Source of the DNA: Streptomyces sp. TLI_235
GTDB taxonomy: Bacteria; Actinomycetota; Actinomycetes; Streptomycetales; Streptomycetaceae
DNA length: 64,000 nucleotides
Reading direction: 5' to 3'
Assembly: GCA_002300355.1 (NCBI GenBank)
Contig: NSGV01000001.1
Span: forward strand, 5,456,001-5,520,000
Below the pieces are notes generated by a model. The model had not been told where the DNA came from. It ran no database searches and was given only the letters and a program-made list of their open reading frames with translations. Made by a program: the position numbers and the translations under genes. Below, piece by piece: positions 17,096 to 25,079 of this stretch (position 1 is the stretch's first letter; the number at the start of each line of letters is the position of its first letter).

Positions 17096-17755
17096 TCAGT
17101 GCCCTGCAGCGTTGAACTTGGCGATCAGCTCGGGCAGCTCGGCGAGCGAGTCGATCCGGAACGTCGACCGATCGGCAGCCGGGTCGTGCTGCTGGATCCA
17201 GCCCCACGGCCCGCGGCGGATCAGCGCGGTGCGCATTCCGGCAGCGAGCGCGGGCAGCACGTCGTTGTCGAGGCGGTCACCAACGTAGAGGATCTCCTGC
17301 GGGGCGAACGCCACGGCCTCGGCGACGCGCTCGAAGAACGACGGGTCCGGCTTGCTGGCACCCCAGTCGTCGCTCGTTCCGATCAGGTCGACGTCGCCCT
17401 CGAAGAGCTCGCGCAGGATCTTCCCGGCGCGCACGGTCTGGTTCCCGGCAATGGCCAGCCGCAGACCGTCGGCCCGGAGACGGACGAACGTGCGGCGGAC
17501 ATCCGGGTACACGTCCTCCTCGCCGAACCACTCCGGCCGGCCAGCCTCGGCACGATTCTCGCGCTCCTCGTCCAGGTCGAAGCCCGGCCGGAACACCTGG
17601 AACGTCTCGCGGTAGTCCCGGCCCTCGGCGATGACGGCGCCGAACTGTGCCACGAAAGTGTGCCGGGGGACGCCGAGCCAGTCGGCCCACGTGCCGTACT
17701 CCCTGGTCTCGTCCACCAGGCACTCGCCAACGTCGAAAGCCACTGCCTTGATCAT
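17096..17755 (-). CDS. HAD-superfamily hydrolase (copy 1)
   Basis: A 219-residue HAD phosphatase with motif I AFDVGECL, the AIAGNQTV segment, motif III DWGASKPDPSFF and motif IV YVGDRLDNDV. It resembles the following gene over its whole length, which points to tandem duplication. Upstream, CTGACA and TACGCT are 18 bases apart and TACGCT ends six bases before ATG, the layout of a leaderless promoter. It probably removes phosphate from a small metabolite. Confidence 0.85.
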   Translation of the reverse strand: MIKAVAFDVGECLVDETREYGTWADWLGVPRHTFVAQFGAVIAEGRDYRETFQVFRPGFDLDEERENRAEAGRPEWFGEEDVYPDVRRTFVRLRADGLRLAIAGNQTVRAGKILRELFEGDVDLIGTSDDWGASKPDPSFFERVAEAVAFAPQEILYVGDRLDNDVLPALAAGMRTALIRRGPWGWIQQHDPAADRSTFRIDSLAELPELIAKFNAAGH

Positions 17756-17852
17756 GTGGGCAGCGTAGACACGGCACCGCGGGGATGTCAGCCCCGCACT
17801 TTGCAGCCCACTGCCGCGGGCGCCAACCAGGTGCTCGACCTAGGCTCAGGCC

Positions 17853-18110
17853 ATGACAAGCGCGCCCCAGCCCACCGAGGCCGCACAACGACTCGCCAGC
17901 CGCTACGCGCGGTTCCTCGAGCTCGTCGACCAGTGCGCCCGGGCCGTCGCGGCCGGAGACTGGGTGGTCCTCGCCGACGAGACAGGCGAGCTCTCGGTCA
18001 CGGCCGACGAGGTATCGGCGGCCGCCGAGGCGCTGACCCGAGACGAGCAGCCGACCAGCGGGGCAGACATCCTCGCGGCAGTGAAGGAACAGGCCCGGCC
18101 TGCGGACTGA
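17853..18110 (+). CDS. Small hypothetical protein (85 aa)
   Basis: An acidic, helical protein (MTSAPQPTEAAQRLASRYAR) divergent from the HAD pair. TAGGCT lies six bases before the ATG and there is no ribosome site, so a leaderless start is likely. A hairpin follows the stop. No family is recognized. Confidence 0.6.
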   Translation: MTSAPQPTEAAQRLASRYARFLELVDQCARAVAAGDWVVLADETGELSVTADEVSAAAEALTRDEQPTSGADILAAVKEQARPAD

Positions 18111-18132
18111 CCACCTCAGAAGGCACAGAACC

Positions 18133-18169
18133 GCCCCCGCACCGGCCGTCAGAAGACCAGTACGGGGGC
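18133..18169 (+). terminator. Hairpin downstream of the 85-aa gene
   Basis: GCCCCCG and CGGGGGC form a 7-bp GC stem with a 23-base loop shortly after the stop codon. The long loop makes it a weak terminator candidate. Confidence 0.4.
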
Positions 18170-18170
18170 A

Positions 18171-18476
18171 GTGTGGTGGGAACGGCGCCAGACCGGCATC
18201 TCTCCGCGATATGACCCCGCCTCGAGAGACCGAGCCGTCCCACCACCCTTGGGGGTGTCGCCACCCTACGAGCCCGGATCACGGGCCGACGCATGCTGGT
18301 GTGGCGAGGGACCGCCCAGGGGGTGTGCGGCCCCTCGCCACACGCAGCCGCGCCTCGCCTTCCCCCCACGGATGGCAAAGCGCGGTGTGGTGGGCGAGCG
18401 TCGGACCGGCCGCCCCTCCGAGGTACGACCGCTCCGCGCCGCCCCACCACTGCCCGAAGGCGTCGCCACCCTACGA
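18171..18476. repeat. Pair of ~95-bp structured direct repeats, non-coding
   Basis: Unit 1 (18171-18271) and unit 2 (18384-18476) share GTGTGGTGGG at the left, a GACCGG core, CCCACCAC, and the 15-mer GTCGCCACCCTACGA at the right. Within each unit GTGGTGGG can pair with CCCACCAC. Between them lies another hairpin, GTGTGGCGAGGG with CCCTCGCCACAC (18299-18343). No credible protein is encoded. This could be a non-coding RNA or part of the lipoprotein gene leader. Confidence 0.6.
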
Positions 18477-18649
18477 CGCCCGCGTCCACACCTGAGGACC
18501 TCACGCCGAATCCGGGACCCCGCGCCCAACCGGCCGACCCAGGGCCCGGGACCAGCAACCCAACGGCGGTCACGGAAACGCAACTCCCCGGCCCGCCAAC
18601 CACGGCATCGCTACGTTCGGGTCGACATCCCCCGAGCTCAGAGGACCCC
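18477..18649 (+). other. Leader region of the lipoprotein gene
   Basis: No gene or clear promoter is visible in this stretch. AGAGGA at its end is the ribosome site of the lipoprotein gene. Confidence 0.4.
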
Positions 18650-19105
18650 ATGCGCCCCGTCACCCTCGCCCTCGCCGCCGCCTGCCTCCTCACCGGAGCC
18701 GTCGCCTGCGACCCCTCCGCAGCCGGCCCCACCCAGAAGAGCACCGCCGCGGCCGTCCCCGCCCAGCCCGCCGCCGGAGCCCCGTCCGCCGCCGCGGCCG
18801 CACCCGCACCGGCCGGTGATGGCGACAAGACGAAGGACGTCGAGATCACAAAGTGCTCGGCCGACCCCACGCTGCACTGGCCGTCCGCCGAGCTGAAGAT
18901 CACAAACCACAGCTCGAAGGCGTCGAACTACATGGTCCAGGTCGAATTCCTCGACGGCTCCGGCACCCGCATCGGCGAGGGCATGGCCGCCACCAGCGGC
19001 CTCGCCCCTGGCCAGGCCTCCATTCAGAAGGCCCAGGGCGCCACCGACGCGCAGGGCAAGCTGTCCTGCCGGGTCATCGACGTCACCCGCTACGCGGCAC
19101 CCTGA
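18650..19105 (+). CDS. Secreted lipoprotein with FxLYD-like domain
   Basis: A 151-residue precursor. A signal peptide (MRPVTLALAAACLLTGAVAC) ends in a lipobox with Cys20, followed by an Ala/Pro linker to about residue 55. The globular part (VEITKCSADPTLHWPSAELK, then KITNHSSKASNYMVQVEFLD) has the look of the small immunoglobulin-like FxLYD/DUF3426 domains in actinobacterial lipoproteins. It should be anchored on the outer face of the membrane; its ligand is unknown. Confidence 0.8.
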   Translation: MRPVTLALAAACLLTGAVACDPSAAGPTQKSTAAAVPAQPAAGAPSAAAAAPAPAGDGDKTKDVEITKCSADPTLHWPSAELKITNHSSKASNYMVQVEFLDGSGTRIGEGMAATSGLAPGQASIQKAQGATDAQGKLSCRVIDVTRYAAP

Positions 19106-19356
19106 CCTGGGCTCGCGAACCCGCGCCGCCCTCCGGGGAAGGGCGGCGCGAGCCGGTCTCACACTCGGCGATTCGATTACCCGTTCGATTCATTGCCGTT
19201 CGGTCACGCCTTCACCCACACAGCAGACGCAGTCAGCGACCAGCGCTAACCTGGGGCCAATGGGGGGATGGCACTGCGTGCCGGACGGCCCCGCCGACAC
19301 CACCCGGCGGGCCAGTCGTTACGGTGTAGGCAGGGCCAGTGAAGGAGGCGACAGCA

Positions 19357-19812
19357 ATGGCCAACGTGAAGGACGTCGCGGCGTACATTCTCGGCAAGCA
19401 CGGGCCCATGTCCGCCATGAAGCTGCAGAAGCTGTGCTTCTTCGCCTACGGCTACCACCTCGTCTGGGAAGACCGCAGTCTGTTCCCCGAGCGGTTCCAA
19501 GCCTGGGCAAACGGGCCCGTCGCCCCCGAGCTGTACGCCATGCATCGCGGCCGCTTCCAGCTGAGCGCCGGCGAAATCAACGGAGACCCCTCGGCGCTCG
19601 ACCCCGGCGAGGCCGAGTCCGTCGACCTGGTCCTCGACGCGTTCATCGGCTACTCGGCCCACGAGCTGTCCGCGATGACCCACCGCGAGGGCCCCTGGGT
19701 CGTCGCCCGCGAGCGAGCCGGCGTCGCCGACCTCGACCGGAGCAGGGAACCCCTCCTCGATGAGGACATGGAAGACTTCTTCGGCGCGCTGGTGAACCGC
19801 AGCGCCAACTGA
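19357..19812 (+). CDS. Panacea-domain (DUF4065) antitoxin
   Basis: A 151-residue protein of the SocA/GepA-like Panacea family: KLQKLCFFAYGYHL near residue 25 and AWANGPVAPELYAM near 50 are the usual landmarks. Panacea proteins are antitoxins paired with many unrelated toxins. I start at the ATG eight bases after AAGGAGG; a GTG six codons earlier would put the site inside the gene. The partner frame begins 24 bases after the stop, but is broken. Confidence 0.85.
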   Translation: MANVKDVAAYILGKHGPMSAMKLQKLCFFAYGYHLVWEDRSLFPERFQAWANGPVAPELYAMHRGRFQLSAGEINGDPSALDPGEAESVDLVLDAFIGYSAHELSAMTHREGPWVVARERAGVADLDRSREPLLDEDMEDFFGALVNRSAN

Positions 19813-19835
19813 CTGAGTCGGGGGACGGCAAGTAC

Positions 19836-20305
19836 GTGGCGAAGAAGCGCCCCGTCGGGGGAAGAACGTCAACCTCCCCGGCCCGATCAACGTCGGCAAG
19901 AACGTCGGCAACACGAAGGACCTCCTGCCGAACTCCGGCACTACCAACGACCGGCTAACGTGGCGATTCACGCACATCGACCATGACAGCCGTTGGTGCT
20001 TCGACGGGGCCACGCCGGGGGAGGTCTGTGAGCTGCTGCGGAAGCTCAAGGACTTCGAGTCCATGACGATCGCAGAACTCCGGCAGACGTGGCGGACGTT
20101 CAAGGAGTACGAGCTGCCCGGCGGGCTCTGCAAGGACGCCCTCGACCGACTCACCGAGATCGGCCGCGACGACATGACGAAGATCCAGCGCCTGGAGCTC
20201 ACGGGCCTGCAGCGCCTGTACGGGTTCTTGGACGGGCATGTCTTCCACATTGTGTGGTGGGATCGCCAGCACGAGGTGTATCCCTCGAAGCTCAAGCACA
20301 CGTAG
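19836..20305 (+). pseudogene. Toxin-partner candidate of the Panacea gene, frameshifted
   Basis: GTG behind GGGGGA starts MAKKRPVG, but the frame is lost in a run of five G (19857-19861). One added G restores an uninterrupted protein of about 156 residues: KNVNLPGPINVGKNVGN, WRFTHIDHDSRWCFDG, then LYGFLDGHVFHIVWWDRQHE and VYPSKLKHT at the end. The in-frame distal part has no start of its own before 20063. The C-terminal block resembles partners I recall beside Panacea antitoxins. As written it is inactive; a read error is equally possible. Confidence 0.65.
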
Positions 20306-20355
20306 GCCCCCTCGCCCCAGGCAAAGCATCCCGGGGCGCTGCAGACACGACGAAG

Positions 20356-20390
20356 CCGCCCCCGCCCGGCATGTGGCCGAGCGGGGGCGG
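20356..20390. terminator. Bidirectional terminator hairpin
   Basis: CCGCCCCCGC and GCGGGGGCGG form a perfect 10-bp stem with a 15-base loop between the converging toxin-partner gene and the last prophage late gene. Confidence 0.7.
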
Positions 20391-20433
20391 TGTGGCGGGG
20401 TCCGGGATCGCGCTGGCGTCCGGGCGGGCGGTG

Positions 20434-20784
20434 TCAGTGGGAGATGAGCGGAATCGCCGCAAGGACCAGCCCCGCGAGCCCCACCAGAGAAGCCAGGGCC
20501 GGCAGCGGCCAGCGGCCCCGCTTCAAGTCCTCGGTCTCGCGGCGCTGATCGGCCAGGGCAGCCTGGAACTCGGCCCGGACCTGTTCGAGTTCCGCCTTGT
20601 GCTCGGCCCTCGCCTCGACAAGCTCGGCCTTGAGCGCGGCCAGCTCCCGGTCGGACCGGTCGGCCCGCTGCAGCATCAATGCCAGCTGCCCGTGGATCGT
20701 GGCGAACCCGACGTCGACCGACCTCCTGATCTCCGCCAACTCGAGGGCAACGGACACTGCACTCCCGCCGTCCGGGGCGGTCAC
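20434..20784 (-). CDS. Coiled-coil protein with C-terminal membrane anchor
   Basis: A 116-residue protein: a heptad-rich coiled coil (DRSDRELAALKAELVEARAE) followed by one transmembrane helix (LPALASLVGLAGLVLAAIPL) at the C-terminus. Start is a GTG overlapping the preceding stop as GTGA. As the last gene of the late operon beside a holin candidate it may act in lysis, for instance as a second holin or spanin-like factor; this is inference from position and topology. Confidence 0.7.
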   Translation of the reverse strand: MTAPDGGSAVSVALELAEIRRSVDVGFATIHGQLALMLQRADRSDRELAALKAELVEARAEHKAELEQVRAEFQAALADQRRETEDLKRGRWPLPALASLVGLAGLVLAAIPLISH

Positions 20785-21176
20785 TGGCGCCTCACCGGGG
20801 CGAGCGGCAGCGCCGGGCGGGCGCCAGCCGACGCGGTGACCTGGGTGCGGGTCCACATCGCCACCCCCGCACCGACCGCAGTCATAACGATCGCCTGCCG
20901 GTCTGCGGACCAATGCAGACCCAGACCGACAGCCAGCGCGAGGCCGGCCTGGATGGTGCCGACGATCGGCGCGCCGAGCGCGTCATGCGCAACCAGCGCA
21001 ACAATCAGGCCGACCGCTGCCGCAGCCAAGGCGTTGACGAGGGCCTGCCGCTCAGGCGTCAGCGAGAGCCAGAACGCGCCGCCCATCTTGACCAGCGATG
21101 CGATGAATGCGAGCCACAACGCGGGCTCACGACGAATGGTGTACGGCACGGGGCCTCCGATCTGAGAGAGGGTCAT
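20781..21176 (-). CDS. Holin-like membrane protein
   Basis: A 131-residue protein with three or four hydrophobic helices, including ALWLAFIASLVKMGGAFWL and VNALAAAAVGLIVALVAHDA. Place after endolysin and size suit a holin that releases endolysin through the membrane. ATG overlaps the upstream stop as ATGA; a GTG nine codons later behind GGAGG could be the start instead. The same frame is open far upstream because of the defect in the endolysin gene. Confidence 0.7.
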   Translation of the reverse strand: MTLSQIGGPVPYTIRREPALWLAFIASLVKMGGAFWLSLTPERQALVNALAAAAVGLIVALVAHDALGAPIVGTIQAGLALAVGLGLHWSADRQAIVMTAVGAGVAMWTRTQVTASAGARPALPLAPVRRQ

Positions 21177-21475
21177 GCGGGTATCCACTGGCCGCCGCGG
21201 ACCCACCCATGGGTGCCACAGCAGGGCCAGAGAAGAGACGGCTCCATGTGGAGCGGGTCGCGGGCGACGAGGGTGTGCTCCGGGGCTGCCATACCGATCC
21301 ACCGGCCGTCGCCGGTGTTCGGGCACCAGTGCCAGAACCACGGGTTCGGATCGGACGGGTCGGCGGTGAGCTCGGGCGGCACCCAGCCGTAAGCGATGTC
21401 CGAGGTGAGCTGGTGCACCTCCGCCCACCAGTCGCACCACTCGGTGGGCGGCGTCGCCCGGTCGGTCTCGCCCAT
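21173..21475 (-). CDS. Tryptophan-rich hypothetical protein (100 aa)
   Basis: The product (MGETDRATPPTEWCDWWAEV) has ten or so Trp and two pairs of cysteines, CPNTGDG and PCCGTHGW, perhaps a zinc site. It lies between endolysin and holin candidate, with ATGA overlap to the latter. No family is recognized. Confidence 0.6.
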   Translation of the reverse strand: MGETDRATPPTEWCDWWAEVHQLTSDIAYGWVPPELTADPSDPNPWFWHWCPNTGDGRWIGMAAPEHTLVARDPLHMEPSLLWPCCGTHGWVRGGQWIPA

Positions 21476-21477
21476 GG

Positions 21478-22342
21478 TCAGGAACCGGGCGCGGGCGGGC
21501 GGTGGTGCCAACGCTGACGTCGACCTTGACGACGGCTTCGGCGATCGCCTGCTTGATCTGCTGCACGAGCTGGGCCTGGTCGATGCCGTGCTGGGCGGCG
21601 ACGGCGGCGGCGAGCTGGGTGATCGCGGCGGTCTGCGCGGCGTCCCGCTGGGCGGCGGCGGCCATGTCGTTCTTGAGGCCCCAGATTTCGGCGTTGAGCT
21701 GGCCGAACCAGGCCTCGGCGCGGTCGGTTTCCATGTAGTCCTCCTCGGTGGTGGCGGCCGCGGTGCCGAACAGGTTGGGCATCGGGCCGGGTCGGTGTGG
21801 TCGTTCTCCGGGACCTGCGAGTGCCCGTAGTGGCCGGAGCGGGCGTTCCAGGTGGTGACGGAGCGGCGCGGGGGCCACGTCGGGGCGCCCATCGGCCACA
21901 CGTCGGGGACGCCCCAGGAGCGGAGCCAGGCCATCAGCCGGTCCAGGCCGACGCACGGCGTGTCGGCGACCGTGGCGTAGACCTGGCCGTTCACCCGGCA
22001 GTGCGGGAAGAACAAGATCTCGATCTGGATGCAGATGTCGCCCTTGCGGTTCGTCTCCACCCCACCCGGCAGGTTCTTCACCGCCTTCGCCCTCGAGGTG
22101 GCGGGGAAGAACTGGGCGGTCCGGCCGGTGAACGGGTCCCAGAGGATGTGCGGCGCCATGCCAGCGCCGTCGCCGGAGAAGTAGGAGAGCAGGTCGTCAA
22201 ACGGCACCAGGTCCGCGGGCGCCTGCGGGGTGGCGTTGCGGTCCCAGGTGATGTGCCAGATCGTGCGGGCGCCGCCGTCGCCAGCCATCGGCGCGTCGTC
22301 GAGCTGGCGCCGAGCGGCGCCAGGCAGCCACAGTTCGGGCAT
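21478..22342 (-). pseudogene. Endolysin: amidase (PGRP-like) plus coiled-coil tail, two frameshifts
   Basis: The gene starts at ATG overlapping the protease stop. The amidase part runs to about residue 186, with WHITWDRN, ETNRKGDICIQIE and GHYGHSQVPENDHTDP, the His positions of a zinc amidase that cuts the MurNAc-L-Ala bond. Near 21786 the frame shifts; adding one base gives DPGPMPNLFGTAAATTEED and a coiled-coil tail (METDRAEAWFGQLNAEIWGL). Near 21490-21510 one more added base reaches a stop at 21478, giving 288 residues. As written the amidase frame runs on to 21173. A GAGGAGG site before METDRA (ATG 21734) could also start the tail separately. Confidence 0.65.
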
Positions 22343-23136
22343 CAGGACGTCCTTCCGCACAGCAGGCCGCGGAGCCGGGCGAGCGGCCCGCGCGGGCCCG
22401 GGACGGGCACGGACCTGGTGCGGACGGGCACGGTGACGTCGCCGCCCTGGGCGAGGAGCCACGCCATGGCGGTACGGGGCACCCAGCCGCGGCCGTCGAT
22501 CCCCCACCCGGACCCCCACGAGTTGGTGATCCAGTAGCGGCCGGCCTCGACGTCGAGGGCGGTGACCTCGACCTCGTGCCCGCCAGCGACGCCGCTGGAC
22601 GGCACGACGGGGATCCGGCCGTCCTGCCCGGGGGTCTCCATGGAGTTCAGCCAGGGGATGCCGATGATGACCGGGCGCCTCTGCAGGACGGTGGCCATGG
22701 CGGGTTCGGAGAACGCGTGCCCGTAGGAGCTCGCGAGGCCCAGCGCCTTGAGGGCCTTGGCGACGCCGAGGCCGGAGCTGCCGGTGTCCTCGGGCGGGTA
22801 GGTGCCGGGCAGGCCGTCCAGGCGGGTGGCCAGGGAGTACAGCCCGAGGGCGAAGTTCTCGTCGAGGCGGTGCGCACCGTCCGCGAACCGGCCGTGCGAT
22901 GCGGCGGCGCCCGCCGCGGTGATGGTGACCGTGTCGGTGGCGGTGCGGCCGGTGGAGTCGGTCGCGAGCCAGCCCGTGGCGGCGTTTCCCGTGCAGGAGC
23001 CGATGCTGCCCTGGTCGAGGATCGGGATGCGGCGGGTCCAGGTGACGGAGCGCAGGGCCACCCCGGGCAGGGCGGCACACGGATAGGCGCGGGAGCGTGG
23101 GTCGTGGTGTTCCAGACGGCCGTACGTGATCGGCAT
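22342..23136 (-). CDS. Papain-like (C1A) cysteine peptidase
   Basis: A 264-residue protease. The catalytic triad is visible: Cys48 in DQGSIGSCTGNAA, His187 in GGHEVEVTAL and Asn205 in ITNSWGSGWG. There is no signal peptide or propeptide of the eukaryotic type. ATG follows CGGAGG, and its stop overlaps the endolysin start. In a tail-to-lysis position it could act on host surface proteins or during lysis or assembly; the target is unknown. Confidence 0.85.
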   Translation of the reverse strand: MPITYGRLEHHDPRSRAYPCAALPGVALRSVTWTRRIPILDQGSIGSCTGNAATGWLATDSTGRTATDTVTITAAGAAASHGRFADGAHRLDENFALGLYSLATRLDGLPGTYPPEDTGSSGLGVAKALKALGLASSYGHAFSEPAMATVLQRRPVIIGIPWLNSMETPGQDGRIPVVPSSGVAGGHEVEVTALDVEAGRYWITNSWGSGWGIDGRGWVPRTAMAWLLAQGGDVTVPVRTRSVPVPGPRGPLARLRGLLCGRTS

Positions 23137-23234
23137 GAGGGCCTCCGGGCATAGCGAAATCCCCGGCCGGTCGGCCGCGGGACAAGGTCGGATGCGACGG
23201 CCAGGCAACAGCGCCACCCCAGCCGCCGGATAGA

Positions 23235-23964
23235 TCAGGACTGCACCCCGTACGTCGCGAGCCCGCGGACACCGATCGTCCCGCCCCACCCGTCACCCGC
23301 GCCTGCCAGTGCAGAGCGGTGATGGACCCGAACGCCCCGGGGATCGAGCCGGTCGCGGCGCCGTAGTAGAAGGAGTTCGCGGCGATGCTCTGCGGGGGGA
23401 TGATGACGTTGCTCGAGTCGTCGATGAGTTGGATCTCCCCTGTGACCCCGGCCGCGGTCTGCACGAGGTAGTTCGCGGTGATCTTCGGGTGCTGCCTGTT
23501 CCATCCCGGCATGTTCTGCAGCGTCGTGAAGGTCCCGACGTGGTCGTGTCCGTCGGCGCCGCGGTCGCGCCGACCCACGCGTCCGTGCTGAGGTACGGCC
23601 GGGCAAGGCCGGAGCCCGAGAGGACATCGTCGGACAGCAGGAAGTTGCCCTCCCGGTCGCGGACGGCGATGCCCTGTGGATCGGCCGAGGTGGTGGCGAT
23701 CTGCAGAGCGAGCGACCCGTCCTCCCGGTAGAACAGGGCGCCGCGCTGGGGGGAACCGTCCGGGTGCGCCGGGGCGATGCCGCCGACCCAGATGATCACC
23801 GACCCGTCGGTATCCAGCACCCGGAACACGCCACCGGCCCCGACGTCAACGTTGCCGAGGATCTGGTTCTGCGCCGGCCGCTGCTGGGTCCGGCCCTCGA
23901 CCGCGCGCAGCCGGTCCTCGAGCGCCCGGATCCGGTCGAGCAGGTCGAGAGGGATACTCGCCAT
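23235..23964 (-). pseudogene. Tail-associated protein, two apparent frameshifts
   Basis: Starts MASIPLDLLDRIRALEDRLR at an ATG overlapping the preceding stop. Frame one runs through GNFLLSDDVLSGSGLARPYL to WVGATAA near 23574; a second frame continues DGHDHVGTFTTLQNMPGW to HWQARVTGG near 23287; a third ends GTIGVRGLATYGVQS. Adding one base at each point gives an unbroken 243-residue protein, so both look like single deletions. The coil plus beta-rich content suits a fibre- or baseplate-associated protein. Confidence 0.7.
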
Positions 23965-25079
23965 CAGGCCGCCTCCAGATACAGCTCGCAGGTCTCCGGT
24001 CGGCCGCGCTCCTCCGGCTCGACCCTGTGCCCGACGACCCGGTACCGGGCGATCAGACCGGGCGCCGGGTACCAGTCGTCGGTGATCCGCAGCCGCACGT
24101 AGCTGCCGAGCGGCGGCTGCTGACCCGCCCGGGTGATGATCTTCACGGTCGGGATCACGACTGGCCGCTGCCAGCGGGCGAGGTCCGCCGCGGCGTAGGC
24201 GTCGAGGGTGGCCTGCACCGTGACGTCCGTGTAGTCGCGGGTGCCGTCGAGTCGCGGCCAACCGGTATCGAGGTCGCTCTGGGCGATCTGCACGGCGGAC
24301 ATCAGCGGTACCGAGGCCGACGCCTGGTTCTGGTTGGTGGTCGCGCCCCGGGACTGCCAGATGTTCGCCTGCGTGGTGGCGTCCTCCGGAAGGCTGTACG
24401 ACCGGACCGCACCGGGTCCGTCCGGCCCGGCCGGTGAGGACAGCACGACGTCCTCGGAGCCGGACACAAGCTGCGGGTAGCCGAGCCGCAGAGCCCGGTG
24501 CCGCGCCCCTGCGCTGTCCTTGTAGATCTGGATCCGCCACTCGAAGCCGCCCTGCACCGCGGCGAGTTGGTCGAGCAGGCCGCCGATCCACGGCAGGTCG
24601 AACCGGCTGTACGTCCGGTCTCGGAGGACTCCGCTCATCTGCGAGTAGTCGATCTCAATGCCCAGACTCCCGCCGGAGAGTGCCTGGGTGTAGGCGACGA
24701 GCTGCCGGGCGATCTCGAGCTGGTCGGTGCTGGTGAACGTCTGGTCGGCGCTCAGCAGCCGGTGCCCGCGGAGGATCGACTCCAGCCCGGCGGCCTGCAC
24801 TTGGCAGCTCAGGAACCCGCGCTCGTCCGAGGCCGGGGTACGTGTCCACAGCGGGCCGCCCCACACGGTCTCATCGGCGCGCTCCAGGTACAGCATGGTC
24901 CGGCCGGGCAACAGCACCGCGCGGGCGCGGCGGGCGAAGTCTGCGTTCGGCAGCGGCACTGTGCCGGACAGTGACCCACTCTTGCCGATGTAGTCGTCGA
25001 ACGTGACTCCCTGGATCGGTAGCACGTCCATGACCTCGTCCGTTCGGAGGTCGGCGACGACCAGGCGGTACGGGTCCAT
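23964..25079 (-). CDS. Phage tail protein, ReqiPepy6 Gp37-like
   Basis: A 371-residue protein with the start pattern of this siphovirus family: YRLVVADLRTDEVMDVLPIQ, LSGTVPLPN, TMLYLERADETVWGGPLWTR. It probably belongs to the baseplate or tail tip. Both ends overlap neighbours as TGATG, so translation is chained through the tail module. Confidence 0.8.
   Translation of the reverse strand: MDPYRLVVADLRTDEVMDVLPIQGVTFDDYIGKSGSLSGTVPLPNADFARRARAVLLPGRTMLYLERADETVWGGPLWTRTPASDERGFLSCQVQAAGLESILRGHRLLSADQTFTSTDQLEIARQLVAYTQALSGGSLGIEIDYSQMSGVLRDRTYSRFDLPWIGGLLDQLAAVQGGFEWRIQIYKDSAGARHRALRLGYPQLVSGSEDVVLSSPAGPDGPGAVRSYSLPEDATTQANIWQSRGATTNQNQASASVPLMSAVQIAQSDLDTGWPRLDGTRDYTDVTVQATLDAYAAADLARWQRPVVIPTVKIITRAGQQPPLGSYVRLRITDDWYPAPGLIARYRVVGHRVEPEERGRPETCELYLEAA

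Noticed and set aside
18299..18343. Possible tRNA-like structure
   Set aside because: The 12-bp stem has no cloverleaf arms, anticodon loop or TTCRA motif.
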